Below, piece after piece: positions 1 to 13,367 of a stretch of 64,000 nt of DNA. The DNA comes from Myripristis murdjan (Eukaryota; Chordata; Actinopteri; Holocentriformes; Holocentridae). The translations under genes and the position numbers were made by a program. Numbering within the stretch: the first letter of the stretch is position 1; the number at the start of each line of letters is the position of its first letter. The notes below the pieces were generated by a model that saw only the letters and a list, made by a program, of their open reading frames with translations, was not told where the DNA came from and searched no databases. The stretch spans positions 8,032,499 to 8,096,498 of the forward strand of contig NC_043991.1 in the NCBI RefSeq assembly GCF_902150065.1, in the 5' to 3' direction.

Positions 1-280
1 CGGGATTGTTACTTTGCAGATTTGAGGGATCCTGTCAACACCAACTGTTGACAATGAAACCCTTTGATAAAGAACCAAATGAAATCCAATCTAAGTGTTC
101 AGATGACAAAGTTTAGGGAGATTTGTATTTTTTTTAGTGTGGAAAATACATTCTCCAAGTGATTTGTCTGGACTTTTACAGTCATGTATATTTGGTTCAT
201 CTAAAGGCTTCAAATGAAGACCTGGACTAAGGCTAACATTGTTTGTCCTAAGCCAGAAAATGGGACGGGTGAAAGATTAC

Positions 281-2846
281 TTCAGGTGTGTGAGCTTCCG
301 TCTCATCCTCCATGGCTTGTTCCTCATGTTGGCAATCAGTTTCTTCTTCTCCTCCACCTCCTCCATCAGCGCGGCCATCTCTCCCTCTGACATGGACTCT
401 TCTTCCTCGGCGTTGGAGCCGGAGTCAGACGAACTGGAGAGAAAAGGACGAGAGCAGAGGTGAAGGGGGAAAAAGAGGGTGGAAAAGATGAAATAGCGGA
501 AATTGTTGAAGTAAGCAGAAGTATTTCAGCCTTTTCATTTGATGCGCTACAAACTTCTCACGATGAAGTGGACTGACTTGCTTCTGGTCGCTCATTACAC
601 TTTGATACACAGCTACATCTGCGCTGAATGCATTGTCTCTTTGCATGGCATTCAAAGTCCATATTGTCCTTCAGTGTTATGTGTATCAGTAAGGTATGTA
701 TGCACAGTGTTCATTTGAAAGTCGTCAGTGATACCCTGCAAAGCTTTCAAAGCTTTATTCCACGGCAACACATTGCAAAATGTATTGGGTGGATTGCTGT
801 GACATTTGTTGAGCACGTTCCTGCTCCTCAGTGAGTGAATCCTGTCCACTTGTTAACCTCATGACCTTTCCTCTACTTAAAGGAATGCTCCAACGTTTTG
901 GGCATAACACCCTTTGATTGATTCACTGAGACAAAGGGACAAACAAACCACTGGATGCACAGAGATGAAAATGGTATCCAATGTCTTGTCTCAGTCTGGG
1001 TGAGACGGAAAAATCGTGTTTTGCCCAAAATGTTGGAGTATTCCTTTAAGGCCAAAACACTATTTTCCCACTAAATTAATTCATTTTAATTCTGATTTGA
1101 AAGTATTGTTATCAAGGATGAGTTGGGGGAGTAGGTAATTATAAACTCCAGAAATTCAGACACACAATCAGTTTTTTTCAGGTGATTTAACCTTGTCTGG
1201 CATACCTGCCACCCTTCTTCTTCTTCTTGTCACTGTCCTTCCCCTTGTCCTTCCCAGCGTCCTTCCCCTTGGCATCTCCTTTCTTGCCCTTGCTGTCTTC
1301 CTCGTCTTTCCCTCCACGCTTCTTTCCCTTGCCTCCTTTCTCATCCCCGCTGTCCTGATCCTTGCCTCCTTTCTTCCTCGCGGCTGCTCCCCGCTTCCTC
1401 TTCGGAGAATCGTTTTCACTATCCTCGTCCTCATCGCCATTACGTGCCTTGGCCCGCCTCCTTCTGTTTCCTCCCCTGCGTGGCCTGGGGGCCTCATCTT
1501 CGTCTTCATCTTCCTCCTCCTCCTCCTCATCGCTGGCTGCTTTTTTGCCTTTACCTCGGCCCTTTGCACCTCCTTTACCAGCTGCCTGTTTCTTTTTCTT
1601 CTTAGCGGCACCATCTATATGCAGAGCAAACGCACACACAAACACACACACACACATGTTCTTTCATGCATATAACTAAATACACACCCCACATTTGATT
1701 CTTTGAAAGTTAAAATGGACACCATCCATTAGAGCTAGTTAAAATACATGAAATTGAAATCACATCAAACACTTCATGCAAATCTAGACAGAACTCCAGG
1801 CACTCTTGCGACAGGATGTGGTTTGGGTGAAAATCATTTATTTCACATAATATATAAACAAATTAACTGGCTGGTTTTATTTGATAGTGGTTGTTTTTAA
1901 TTTGGCAGGAAATCCAAGTGTGAAGGAAGGCAGTTGCACACTCGTAGCCACGATGCAAGAATGATTCATTATGCATTCCCCCTCTCTCCTAACAAATTAA
2001 AAACAACCAATATAAAAAAAAAAAACCTGCCACTTTCAGTCCGTGGGTCCTCATCAGGGCAACAGGAGTGTTTGCGTACATTGATCAGCCTTAAATACTT
2101 GATGAATGAACAAGAATATAGGGTAAGTACTCAAGGTGCACATACTTTATGTCTATGGGCAAACACAATAATGTAGAAAAGGCATCCGGAAAAACGCTGT
2201 AAAAGGAGTGTATCACTGAGCAATGAGGGTAAGTAGACCCACTGGGTTAAACGTACAAATAAACAAAAATCAAAATCAAAAGCTGTTTTTGACTGACTGT
2301 GTGAATATTCACTTACCATCACTGTCACTTACGTCCCCGTCTATCTCTATCCCAACTGAGGAAAAGCACAAAAACAAGGCATCACACTTATCAAACGCCA
2401 AACCAGGCCAACAGACATGAACACATGAAGAGTTTGTTTACCAAAACATGCAGCTACAGCTTTATTCATTTCTATAAACCATGTTTTTTCAGCTAATAGT
2501 AAGAAAATCATACAATTAGATTAATGTATAGGCGACAGTTGCAGAAGAATTTAGGATTTTTGAGTCAGTGTGTTCTGTGAAGCATGACACAGAACAGTCT
2601 GTTCCCTTTTTCCCGGGAGTGATCACCAATCTGTTTCTGCCAATAAACTCTTCCCAAGCGTCTCAAAATCACAAATTATAACTCCACTCTCTACTATCGC
2701 ATATCAAACCTCACACATCACAAGTCCAGTGAAAATATCTTTCTTTTGCACGATGAAACAAATGATATTTTGGATCATGATAAATTGGAAGCTGTGCCGT
2801 TGAACTCACCATCCTCCATTTTCGCCATGTCACTTTTTCGGGGCAT
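281..2846 (-). CDS. tmc1: Transmembrane channel-like protein (TMC1/TMC2 type), N-terminal four exons, partial
   Basis: TMC1/TMC2 are the pore-forming subunits of the hair-cell mechanotransduction channel. Four exons join in phase on the minus strand: 2846-2810 (start, MPRKSDMAKMED), 2355-2317, 1614-1206 and 433-281. All have GT-AG borders and each split codon completes correctly (for example AG|T gives Ser). An in-frame TAA lies 18 bases upstream of the ATG. The exons encode about 212 residues: an acidic start, a long Lys/Glu/Asp/Arg low-complexity tract (third exon), then the family signature EEVEEKKKLIANMRNKPWRM just before the membrane region. The ten-segment channel body lies beyond the left edge. 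That signature reads closer to human TMC2 than TMC1, but zfand5 next door is the neighbour of TMC1 in human, so I prefer tmc1. The family is sure; the paralogue is not. Confidence 0.8.
877..1049. mobile_element. TTAA-flanked MITE, copy 1, in tmc1 intron 3
   Basis: A 173 bp element begins TTAAAGGAATGCTCCAACG and ends with its near-perfect reverse complement. The arms are about 28 bp and TTAA stands at both ends. No coding capacity. TTAA ends suggest mobilisation by a piggyBac-like transposase. A longer relative lies at 42670-43148. Confidence 0.75.
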
Positions 2847-5800
2847 GATGGAAAATAAAGTTTAAAGCCTCTTCTCTGTGTCTGCTGTCCTTGCTGTGTC
2901 CAACTGCAGTGGTCGGTAAACCCCGAGTCAAGTCCTCCCCAGGTTGGCTCAGGTCCACTCGGCTCGCAGCCAATACCCAACTCAGGTATCTAACGATTCC
3001 ATCACCATGACGACCACTTGATGTGACCTGCTCCCCAGAGGTGTCACAGAACAAGAGGTTATAAAGTGAAGAATAAAGGGGATTATTGTAATCCCCTTCA
3101 ATAGTGGAACAGATAATATCCCTCTAATCAAGCCGGCACGCAAGTGTCAGTTTTAGATAAAGTGCATCGAGCTCCCAATTTGCAGATGCGGTTCAAAGAA
3201 AATCTGGCATTATGGACAAACAAATCTATAGAAATGACCAGAAGACAATCGCTTTACAATATGGGAGTGCTCAGCTGGAATTTTTTGCTTGTTTTTTTTT
3301 TTTTTTTTTGTCCATACAGCCGAAAGATTGTGTCAATTAAACAGTCAGAGACACTCTCACTGGTCTGGTTATTGGAAACCACAGCCACACACAGCACAAG
3401 ACGGGACGCCCTGAAGATTTAATGATGGTTTAGGTTTCTTTGTGCGAGACCCATTAGGCCAACAACTAATGCACAATACAGATGGCACTGGTGCGATATT
3501 TTGAAGCCCTCGGTGTGAATACAACACAGCCGTTACCAGATGCAAAGAGCGAAACAGTTTCCCGTGTCACTGCTAGACACTTTGCAGAGGAAGGTGAAGA
3601 GGTGAGCGGGCCAGAGTCATATTAAATAATAGAGAGGAGCTCGTTTTTCAGCATTACACAGTCATCTGCTCCCTTCAGACTTCTGCTGGCACGACTCTGG
3701 CGGAGGTGACACATTTGTTGTTGTCATGCTTACCTGGAGAGACACAAACAAATTATCTGCCATGCATCAGCAATAATGGCTTTTGCGACAATGTTTTGGA
3801 TTCAGACAGCGTTTTACATGGAGCATTACGCACAACATTCACTTCATTTTATGGCATTCATGTTTTTACATTGCATTATAATATTAGATTTTATTCAAAT
3901 TAGTCAAACTAGGACCCAAAGTGGAAGAGCTGGAACTGGCTGTTTTTGAGCTTACATAAATGGTGGATAGAGAGTCCATTAAGACATCAGGTTATTAATT
4001 AAATGCTACTTTAACAGTTCTGCCCTAAAAAGCCATAACAGGGCAGTAAGTGTGAGGCCAGCAGAGAGTGAACAAAGTGGATAATGTAGCCCCTGTGGGC
4101 CTAACTGGATTGTGCAAATGAAATTTAAGCGAGGCATTACATGTGACCTTTGAAAAACACAAAAAACAGTCGCTCCTGATGACGTTTGTGGTTCTGATTT
4201 GTTATATTCCCTGCACGTCTTTTCCCATTGAACACCTGGAGACTTGGTTTGAACTTAGGCCGGATGCCCTTGTTCTCTTTCAGGCTGTATTTCCCTTCAA
4301 ATCTGAACATATCTTGCGTCCTCATACCCATTTCTAAACACCTTCGTCACACGACATGTTTCTAAACTGTTTCTGAATCAATATTTCATGCATGATCGCC
4401 ATGAAATATGCATGAATGATTAAAGGTTAATGCATCTGATCCAGACAACACTGTCATATTACTTTATGTGTGATGAGACAAGAGAAATGCATGTACCAAG
4501 CTGGAATGGAGAAAACCGGGACTTCTGTGTTAGACAGTGGCACTTTAAAAATGTATGTTCGTTCTATTGTCCGTGACAGCTTTGCCAATATTTTTTGAGC
4601 ACAAATAACTCTCTCCCAAAGCTAGAAAACAGGAACACACACATAACCCCCCTACCTCACACACAGTTTCACCTTATGGTCCCAAAACCACTAAGCTTCA
4701 AGCAAATGAGCCAATTTTGTAGTAGAAAAAAAGAAAGGAGACCGTACTTACTTTTACTTACTTCACTTATTATGCCTGTCTATTAGATTTTAATTAAATG
4801 CAATGTCCACACAGTGCTGACAGTTCAGACTTTAAGCTATCTGGGAAGTTAATGTCACGTTTCAAAGATGTTTATGGCTTTAAACTTCATTTTTTTTCTC
4901 TTCAAGTGTTTGATACTGTTAGACCATGAATACCTATACAGTATAAGTGTGATATTTACATGCATCTTTGTGTTTTTGTGTTATAGACAGTGGTGTGTGT
5001 CTCTTATGCCACCCGGTGGTATTTAGTACACTGCCAGTGATTAAACAGGCCTCCCCAAAAATGTTTTTCCATAATTACCGCAACATATGCAGCGATGGAA
5101 AGTAACTAAGTACATTTACTTTACGGTGAATAAAACAAAAAAAAACAACGAAGGTTTGACTCAAACTTCTCGGCCTCAGTCAGGTGTCCTCCTGGATAGA
5201 GCAGAGCAGGGTGAGATGGGTCCCTGGAGAAAAACATCCTTATTTCCACAGATGTCCTTTTCTACAGCATATTGTTGAATGCTGTAGAAAAGTTGTAAAA
5301 TTTAATGGTCTGGACATTAAAACCTTAAATGATCCTGCTTTTAGTGCCATCAGTGTACATTTTCTTTCTAGTTTTTACAACAAAAAAAAAAGGAAAAAAT
5401 AAAAAGGGTAATGTTGATCTTTGGGCCAAACTGACCCTACAAAATTCACACTTCAGAGGGCTTTATTCAAACTCATGCACAGGTGTTGTGTAAGGTGAGG
5501 CTGCACATTAAGAAAAAAAGGTTCAGTGAAGTCAATGTTATCAAGAAATGAGGGCAAACGCTTGCTGGCAGATGCATAATGCAGTAATACAAGTAGCTTA
5601 AGTATTTCTCATTTTCATTGTTTTTTAATTACCTTTTAGGCACTGAACTGGCATCCTTCCTCAGAGCAGCTTACAATCGGATGGACAGCTCCGTGTCTAA
5701 CAGCGTCCCAGCAGGGAGCACCCATCTCTGCCTTCACAAAGGAGGCAGTAAGCAGATTATTTGGGTCGGCCACCATTTTGTACAAGACACCACGTGTTGC

Positions 5801-5982
5801 TCTGTGCTCATGAATGAGAACGTCCTGCATCCGTTTATGTCTCTAAACATACAGGAACCATACTGAACCCCAAGAAAAGCATTTTGAGCCAACTAAAGCG
5901 TTTACCATGTTGTATAAAAGGTGACATAGCTGGAATGGTAGACAAACGCAAGACTTAAGCAAAAAGTTTGGAATTCTATACT
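2847..5982. other. 5' flank of tmc1 and 3' flank of zfand5; no coding gene seen
   Basis: The stretch must contain the tmc1 5'UTR and promoter, but I could not place a transcription start. A 17-base T run lies near 3293. A fragment near 5090-5120 (ggaaagtaactaagtacatt) matches a dispersed fish repeat also seen near 61735. The open frames here are short and show no family resemblance. Confidence 0.5.
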
Positions 5983-8397
5983 TTTATTTTTTTTAATTCT
6001 ATAATTTTACATAGCTCATTTTATTTACATACCATTCATTCTGTATCATTGGTAGGAAGATTATGCTCACGGCAGTATATAAATAGAAACGGTTTGTACA
6101 AACTTGCATAACTAACGGGTACAAAAACAAAAACGTAGAGATTAAGCAACAAGACCAAAATGAACATGAAGAGAAAGTAATAGTTGTTCCACTGACAAAC
6201 CACAGGTTCAGGTCTCACAAAGTTACTGCTGCACACAAACCACTCAGGCCTCATTCACACCTGGTATTAAAATGAGATCTCTGTATCCGGATACGTTATC
6301 TGGACAATGACATCTGACATCGGGACTCGCATTTACACCTGCCGTTATCATGAATTCTCCTAATCTGGATTGTGCTGCATCATGATTGGATCTTAGTAGG
6401 TGGAGTCAGCAACAAAAACTGCAAGTAAATCACTGATAACCACTCACTGCAACTAAAATAAATAATTAAGTGTAATAAATAACTAACGTAACTTTTTGAC
6501 TGTAGATATGTCCTTATCCAGCATTACTACATTCTAACAAACATCATTAACATGAAGCTATAAATATCTAGGGCTATGTAACCTTGGACTAGTTAAAATA
6601 AACATTATGACCTAATGAGTGGGAAAACACTTTAACATCATTTTCAGCAAAAGTCAGCTTACTTTAGTTTGAAGAATGCATCAATAGTTTTTTGGTCTCA
6701 GACGTTTTTCTGCACGTTATCTCAGGAGGTCAAAAGGTTAATTCAAAAAGCTAGATAAAAAAGGGACTTATAAAGGAGATCCAGACATCTGATCTGAAGT
6801 GGTTCAAATATTTACCAAACTATCACTGAACGTTTGAGAGCCAGGAAAGCAAAACCTACAAAAACAACCCTGATGCCTGTTTTTTTTTTTTTTTTTTTTT
6901 TTTTTTTCCCCCAGGCCTGTTATTAGGATGGATTACTGAGGCAAATCACTCCTACTTTCCTGCAAACACCACAAAGCAAAAAGGTGATAAAAGATCATTA
7001 TTGGACATTGTTACAATTCATCCTGACTGAGGTCCATTTTATTTTAACTATCATAGAAGTATGAGCTCTCTCTCTCTAAAAGAAGAAAGAAAGAAGAAAA
7101 GAATTTTGCTACATCTCTACAAAAAAAAAAAAACCAAAAAAAAAAAAAACTGACTGGACTGACCATAACGTTTTGTGGATGGAATAAAGTGAGGGAGACA
7201 TGAGGGATGCGGGGGACCTCCCCATGTCCCCCCTTATTTCTGGAACCCGTCCCATGTCTGCTACAGGCCACAGGAGGACAAGACACTTTCAACTTATGGG
7301 CGGATTTTATCAACTGAATGTGTCTCAGCTGTACGGACTGCATTTACACCTGGAGGAGATCAGATCATATTTGATTGAATACCGATCACAATGTGTACTT
7401 ACACCTTGTATTAATATGGGTTTTTTTTTCCTCATATGGGCAACATATCCTGATACACATTGCATTTTAATGCGAGTTGTAAACGGGGCCTTAGTCTTGC
7501 ACAACACTGAGAAACTGTCCATCATAAAAACACTTGCGTTTGATACACAAAATGTAACACTCCCATCATCACAACCAACTCTCTTAAAAAGAAAAAAATA
7601 ATAATAAAAAAAACAAAACAAACATTCAGTAACAAAGTACAAGATTCATATTAGTGGAGCTAACCCTTCCAAAGGCAAAAATTAATACAAGTTCAGGCTA
7701 ATTGTCATACAGCAACCCATATTCTCAACATCTTCTTAAAAACAAAGAACACAAAAAGCATAAAATAACAAGAGTCCTCAAAATTGTCAGATGACATGTA
7801 TTCAGTGGATGGTTGAAAGGTCGTCGACCCCAGTAGCAGGACGTCAACAGGCACAGCTCCTGCCATCCAGACTCCTGGGTACAAAGCGCATCACAGCATT
7901 TAGCCCTAGATCCACAGAGGGAAAAAAATCTAGCCTGTCAACCTACGCCATGTTTCTAGTGCCCAACACACAGCAGAAGGAAAGGAAGAACGAGCCAGCA
8001 ACAAAACGCTAGCATCCAAGTTCTTTTATCATGTTGTCTAAGCCGTGTGTTTGAGGAGCAAGGGCAAGATCCCAGGAGCACCGAGAAGCATTTCAGGTTG
8101 TTAACACAAACCCCGAGAGCAAACCAGGACACCGTCTGACAAGCCAGCGAGGCTGAACGGAATCGCTGATTGCACCGGCGGAGCGCAACCACTTCGAGTC
8201 CCCTCCGACATCCCTCACATTTATGTTTATCAACTGCCAGCGCTGTAAATGTTTTTAGCTAAGACAGAGACAAAAATGGAAGAGAAAAAGTCTCAAAAAT
8301 GGTAATGATAATAATTCCTTCAAAATGCAGATCGGGCTGGTCAATTTTTAAAGCCTAATCAGTCCCAGAACGAATCATCAAACCGAGGGTCCAATTT
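5983..8397 (-). other. zfand5: Probable zfand5 3'UTR with candidate poly(A) signals
   Basis: The region directly follows the zfand5 stop codon on the minus strand and holds no other gene. AATAAA hexamers on the minus strand lie at 7043-7038, 6025-6020 and 5988-5983. Use of either distal site would give a UTR of about 2.4 kb; zfand5 transcripts are known for long 3'UTRs. Most of 6245-7492 is a transposon-like insertion, so the native UTR may instead end before it. Poly(T) near 6882-6907 and A-rich runs at 7120-7150 are present. Confidence 0.4.
6245..7492. mobile_element. hAT-like non-autonomous DNA element (imperfect terminal repeats)
   Basis: The left end reads caggcctcattcacacctgg; the right end read in reverse complement starts ctaaggccccgtttacaact. 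Both then continue with ATTAAAATG, giving imperfect inverted repeats of about 30 bp. Internal stretches repeat the 'atttacacctg' motif. I found no transposase reading frame and no clear 8 bp target duplication, so the borders and the superfamily are tentative. Confidence 0.45.
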
Positions 8398-9648
8398 TCA
8401 TATTCTCTGGATCTTCTCAGCGACAACCACAGGGTTCTCTTTGCGGATCTTGGCAGCAGCCTCGGCTTTGTAGTCGTACGGACAGTTGTGCTTATCTGAG
8501 TAACGGTGAGCGAAACAGAACATATTCCCACAGCGGCAGTCAAAACCTGAAATAACACAGAGAAGGGTAGATGGAGTCACAAGAACACGTGCACCAACAG
8601 AGAAAACATGGTTGACCCTAGATGCTCTGTGCACACTGCATCATCTTTACTGCCTTACAGAGAAATTTATCAACATATGTCACGATGGCCTGTCTGTCAC
8701 TGAGACAAGCGACGCTCACCTGTAAGGCCGATCTTTTTGCGGCACGTAAAGCAGCGATTCTTCTTGGGTTTAGGGGGCTGTGGGGTTTTGGACTCGTCGC
8801 TGTCAGCAGTGCTGGGCTGGGATGTTGAGGCTGTAGGCTGACTAACCACTGGGGACAAAAAAAAAAAAAAAAAAAAGGCAGTTCAATTATCATTTCCTTA
8901 GCTGCAATCCTCCACTGCCCACAATAAAAGAGTACATTTCTGATACCCACCAGGCTCTGTGAGCTCCACTTTGCTGGCTGATGCTCCCTTCTCCTCACTA
9001 GCGAGGTTCATCTCTGCCATTTGTTGGGTTACAGAAAGGGACGATGAAACTCCACTGTCAGTGGTGAGGAAATAAAAAGAAAACAGTACATTAAAGAGGG
9101 GTAAATTAAATTATTGGCCTGCCTAGTGAAACAGATCCTTGGGGAATGTGAGGATCTGGCTTATAATAAAACAATGAATGTTTACTCATCTACTGCAGGG
9201 TAATGTGACTGTAACCCTCACCCTCAGAGCCCTCACCTGGCAGCTTGAGCGTAAATAGCCTCAACTTCAGCATTGACCATGGCAGTCACCTCTGCAGCAG
9301 CAACGGCTTCGTTCAAGGCCTCCAATCTCTGGATGGCAGAAGCCTCAGCTGTCGTGCCACTGGACACGCCACTACCACCTGAGGAAAACAATTTGGGCAA
9401 AAGTCAGAGCCAGGCTTTGTGATGGGGGGATGCAGGTAGAAGACATATTTACTCTAGCTGAAGAATAGCTGTAACAAACAGTATTTCATACCAACTGCAC
9501 TCAAGGAACTGACTCCACTGTTGTTCTGTCTTGACAGGTGCTCCTTATGACAGACTGAGCACATGCCATTGGTCCTGGGGTTGCCATAGAAACCACAGCC
9601 AGTGGGACAGAGCATAGGAACTGGGGTCTGATTGGTCTCCTGGGCCAT
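8398..9648 (-). CDS. zfand5: AN1/A20 zinc finger protein ZFAND5 (ZNF216)
   Basis: ZFAND5 is a ubiquitin-binding protein that activates or feeds the proteasome and restrains NF-kB signalling. Five coding exons on the minus strand join in phase: 9648-9492, 9378-9237, 9054-8951, 8848-8720 and 8546-8398, giving 226 residues (human has 213). The A20 finger lies at residues 14-33 (CPTGC...CSVC). The AN1 finger lies at about 167-199 (RCFTC, then [19 protein letters not shown]). The protein ends AEKIQRI exactly as ZFAND5 does, not EKIQKI as in ZFAND6. The start MAQETNQTP is the family start, preceded by 25 bases of UTR and an acceptor at 9674-9675. The linker is Ala-rich (residues 54-100) and longer than in mammals. 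Zebrafish has a and b copies; I cannot tell which this is. Confidence 0.95.
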
Positions 9649-9673
9649 GTCGCCTGCTGCCCAGTGAGATGAC

Positions 9674-11155
9674 CTGAGGAGCCAAACAAAGAAATCACCC
9701 GAATTGACCAGTGTGTGAGGATAAACACAGGTAAACAAAATAAAACCTAAATGGTTAGCAACTGAACTTACCAAGCACCGAATGAAAACATCCTAAAGTG
9801 CACATTCAATGCCCAGTGGCTAACTTGATTACTCAGTTTGTTGCTCAAAAACTATTCAGAGAGTCTGCATCACGACCACAGACACTCTACACAAAAACGA
9901 GACCGTGACCCAGGCAGATTGATTGTTGTATAACTCACAGGCGAGGGCTGTACGCCTTTCGGGAGTCTTTAGATAGGTGTAGCTGGGGGCTGCCGTGTCT
10001 TGCAGCCTCACTAGATTACCCTTTCCAGGCTCACCTCAGCTGCACTCACTCATTCTACATGGTGCATCACAAGGCAGCAATTACTTGAGCGAGTGGGGTG
10101 TGTGGTTGAAAAGCCACCACATGGCCCAGATGAGTTATGGTCCCCTTCTACACTTTAACTTCTTCAATAGCTATGTAGAATAACTCAGAATGATCTAAAA
10201 TCTGATCCAGCAGGGTGGTTTATTATACCACTTTAGAGTGTATTGGATTTGCGCCTCCTACTAAAACAATTATAATGTATATTCAATAAAATCATTACGC
10301 CATCAGGGTCCATATCATGAGTATGGTCGAAATAACTTCATAGTTGCATAATATAATTTAACATAGGGGCAGCACTCATCAACTCTGATTCACAGGCTTT
10401 AACACAAGTCAATGTACGATCAACTGATGAGCTCTTGGTGTCAAAACAAATTCATTGCTCTTGAGCGTCTTCAAAACTGGTGCTGGCATCCTGCTAACAG
10501 CTGACAATAAGTGCTGAAACACTTCTCAATTAGTTGATCAACAGAAAATGAACTGATGAGTTTCAATAATCAATGATTTCACCATTTGTCAAGTAAAAAA
10601 GCCAAATTTGCTGATTTCAAATTAACTAAGATTTTCTTATTCTTCTCCACTAATATCACTATAAAACTAGTTTGTGGCTGTCTGCTGCTGGTCAGAGAAC
10701 GGAACCAACCTGAGGCCACCATGTTCGGACTCTGCTGACTTCCTGAGCATTTGCAATTATCTGACAGCGTATGATTAATTGGAAAACTAACCAATAAATT
10801 GGCAATTCATGAAGGAACAATTGTTTCTTGCAGCCCTACAGGCTAATCAGCACTGCACATCCAGCACATCCACTGTGCCTGTTTGGATAAACACAATCAG
10901 AATTATTGATTTTACGTGATCACGACAGGAATGTGAAGGACAACGCACAGTGAAGCCATGGCAAAAATAATCAGTGTGTCATCCTCCAGCCTTATATTTT
11001 CAAACAAAGCCTAAAGATTCCCCTTAAAAGAGAAGACGCTGACTCTATTCTATGAAACAGGGAAGGAAGGAGAGGAGAGAAGTTTCACCTCAAATATTGT
11101 AAGTCAAAATGTTACACAAGGCTTTCTGGGGAGGTGAGTCAGATATTTCCCCTTC

Positions 11156-11191
<36 letters not shown>

Positions 11192-13367
11192 GACACTACA
11201 GCAATGTGCACCTTCACGTGTAAGCCAGCTGACTGCGGTGTGCTGGGCTGCTTCCCTCAGTCGCAAGAGAGCAATGTGAGGTAGTTGAGTCAAAGGCACA
11301 CAAACTCACCACAGTGCAAAGCTATATACACATCCAGCTGCTTAGGAATAGGCAACACTAGTGAGATTTGTTTACAATAAGAAAAATGCAAAAAGGATTG
11401 GATTAGGGCTGAACAATATATCACTGTCACATTGTTATCTAGATATGAACATGCAAAGAAAACTATAGGGGTGATATCAAAATTAAGGTTAACCTAATTA
11501 GACATTAGACTGATCTGTTTTATTCTAAATATTTTGGGAAGCAACTGCATTTTCTACATCCAGTTGGTATTGTTATGCTGATTTTGGAGCTGTTGCTACT
11601 CTGAAAATGTCAAGTAAGTGTGAACCCACTGTCATAGGGTATAGGTTACGAGATATTTGGCATACACTACTCACAAAAAGTTAGAGATATTTGGCTTTTG
11701 GGTGAAATTTATGGAAAATATAAAATGCTCACGCTACAGTGATATTATAGCATGAAAGTAGGGCATTTAAGTAGAAGCATACACTGGTGATTTCCTCATC
11801 TCAAACAATTTATTGAAACAAAAGCCAACAACAGTGGTGGATATACCACAACAAAAAAAATGTCAGTGTCAATAACTTGTCATGTGCCCTTGAGCATCAA
11901 TTACAGCTTGACAACGACGTCTCATGCTGTTCACAAGTCGACTTATTGTCTGCTGAGGCATGGCATCCCACTCTTCTTGAAGGGCGGCCCTCAGGACATT
12001 GAGGTTCTGGGGTACAGAGCTCCGAGCCTCTACACGGCGACTCAGCTGATCCCATAGGTTTTCTATAGGATTCAGGTCTGGAGAAAGTGCAGGCCACTCC
12101 ATTTGAGGTACCCCAGTCTCCAGCAGCCATTCCTTAATGATACGACCTCGATGAGCTGGAGCATCAAACACCTGATGTGAATTTTGCCGTTAAACTCCTT
12201 GTTAGAGAACAGCAACTTGTGCAAAAAGTACTGAAACACTGAACAGTTGGACATGTGCATTCAAAAGTTTACAGAAGGTCACATTAACTTCACCTGTAAA
12301 GGTTATAATGCATTTTAGGTTCATCCTGAAATTTCACCCAAAAGCCGAATATCCCTAACTTTTTGTGAGTAGTGTAAATATCGAGGTATGAATTTTTGTG
12401 CACCGAGTCAGACATGTGCACAGCTGCTGAACAAGTCACACCGACTCTCTGATGCCAGTGTGTCTCAGGGCTTTAAGCATCTTAGTGCTCAGGGTGACTG
12501 TCTGACCGCTTGCTAACTATAGCCGGCTAAGATTAGCTCCGGGACGTGACGCTGCTTATCGCCAACATGCCCGGTTAGGTGAAAACCAGATGGCCGGAGG
12601 GGTCATCCCGGTCATGTGCCCCCCTCTCGGCCCAGCTGCAGCCCTCAAACACCTCCTGACAAACACAGACCGAGAAACAGAGCACAGTTACCTGACTGCT
12701 GTAAATCTACTGAGTCATGCTAGCGAGCTAACAGGCTAACAGGCTAACTAACTTCTGTGTTAGCGTCTCTCTCCAAACCACTGCCTGACGCCGGACAACA
12801 TCACACCAAAAAATAAAATAAATAAACCAGGAAAAAACTCGACGTGTTAGTTACATAGTTAATAAAGCTTAATGTGTGGTATTTAACAGTTAATTGAACT
12901 CTCACGGACAGCAGCAAACAGTTAGTCGTTAGTGAGGCTTTGTGCTACCCAGACGTTAGCCTGCTAATGTTAGCACACAAGCTAACTTGATCCAGGCTGA
13001 AAAGCGACGTAACTTTCCCAACACTTGAGCACCAAGTCAGCAGACATTTCGCTGACACTGACACATTAACTTACCCTTATTTTCCGTAGCTAACTATCTA
13101 ACTAAGTCACCGGTAGCGTCACTCGTCAATCAAGAAGGAATAGGTGAGTTATCTAAGTGACTTCACAGGTTTAATGTGGAAGACAAACACTTTCTTGCGA
13201 CACGTGTTTAACTACAACGAAATCACGATATCACACCGCAGCAAAGAGTCACAAGCTGTCACCTACAACTTTATCAAGCGTGAAAAGCTGGTTTATTTTT
13301 AGAGCAGCTGTTTATTTCAGTCGGTATTGTTATTAAACCAAACGCCACCGCCGCTCTGCTCTCTTAC
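9674..13367 (-). other. zfand5: zfand5 intron 1 (5'UTR intron)
   Basis: The intron lies between the acceptor before the coding start and the donor-like ACG|gtaaga at 13370-13365. It carries a 30-base A run near 11158-11187, the Tc1-like copy A (11665-12374), and from about 12480 rightward a GC-richer segment rich in GCTAAC/GCTAGC words. A second strong donor-like site (gtaagt, minus strand, near 13077) could serve an alternative 5' exon. No coding sequence seen. Confidence 0.45.
11665..12374 (-). mobile_element. Tc1-like transposon, internally deleted, copy A
   Basis: 710 bp with 46 bp terminal inverted repeats beginning CACTACTCACAAAAAGTTAG, flanked by TA on both sides, the Tc1/mariner target site. 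On the minus strand it keeps only the C-terminal transposase part (about 12163-11869) with SPDLNPIENLWDQLSRRV, holding the third catalytic acid (Glu of NPIENLW). The N-terminal DNA-binding part and the first two Asp residues are gone, so it cannot move itself. It lies in zfand5 intron 1. Confidence 0.9.

Noticed and set aside
1193-1679. Long plus-strand frames opposite the tmc1 low-complexity exon
   Set aside because: They are antisense shadows of a GA-rich exon (Leu/Ser-rich); the minus strand gives phase-matched TMC exons.
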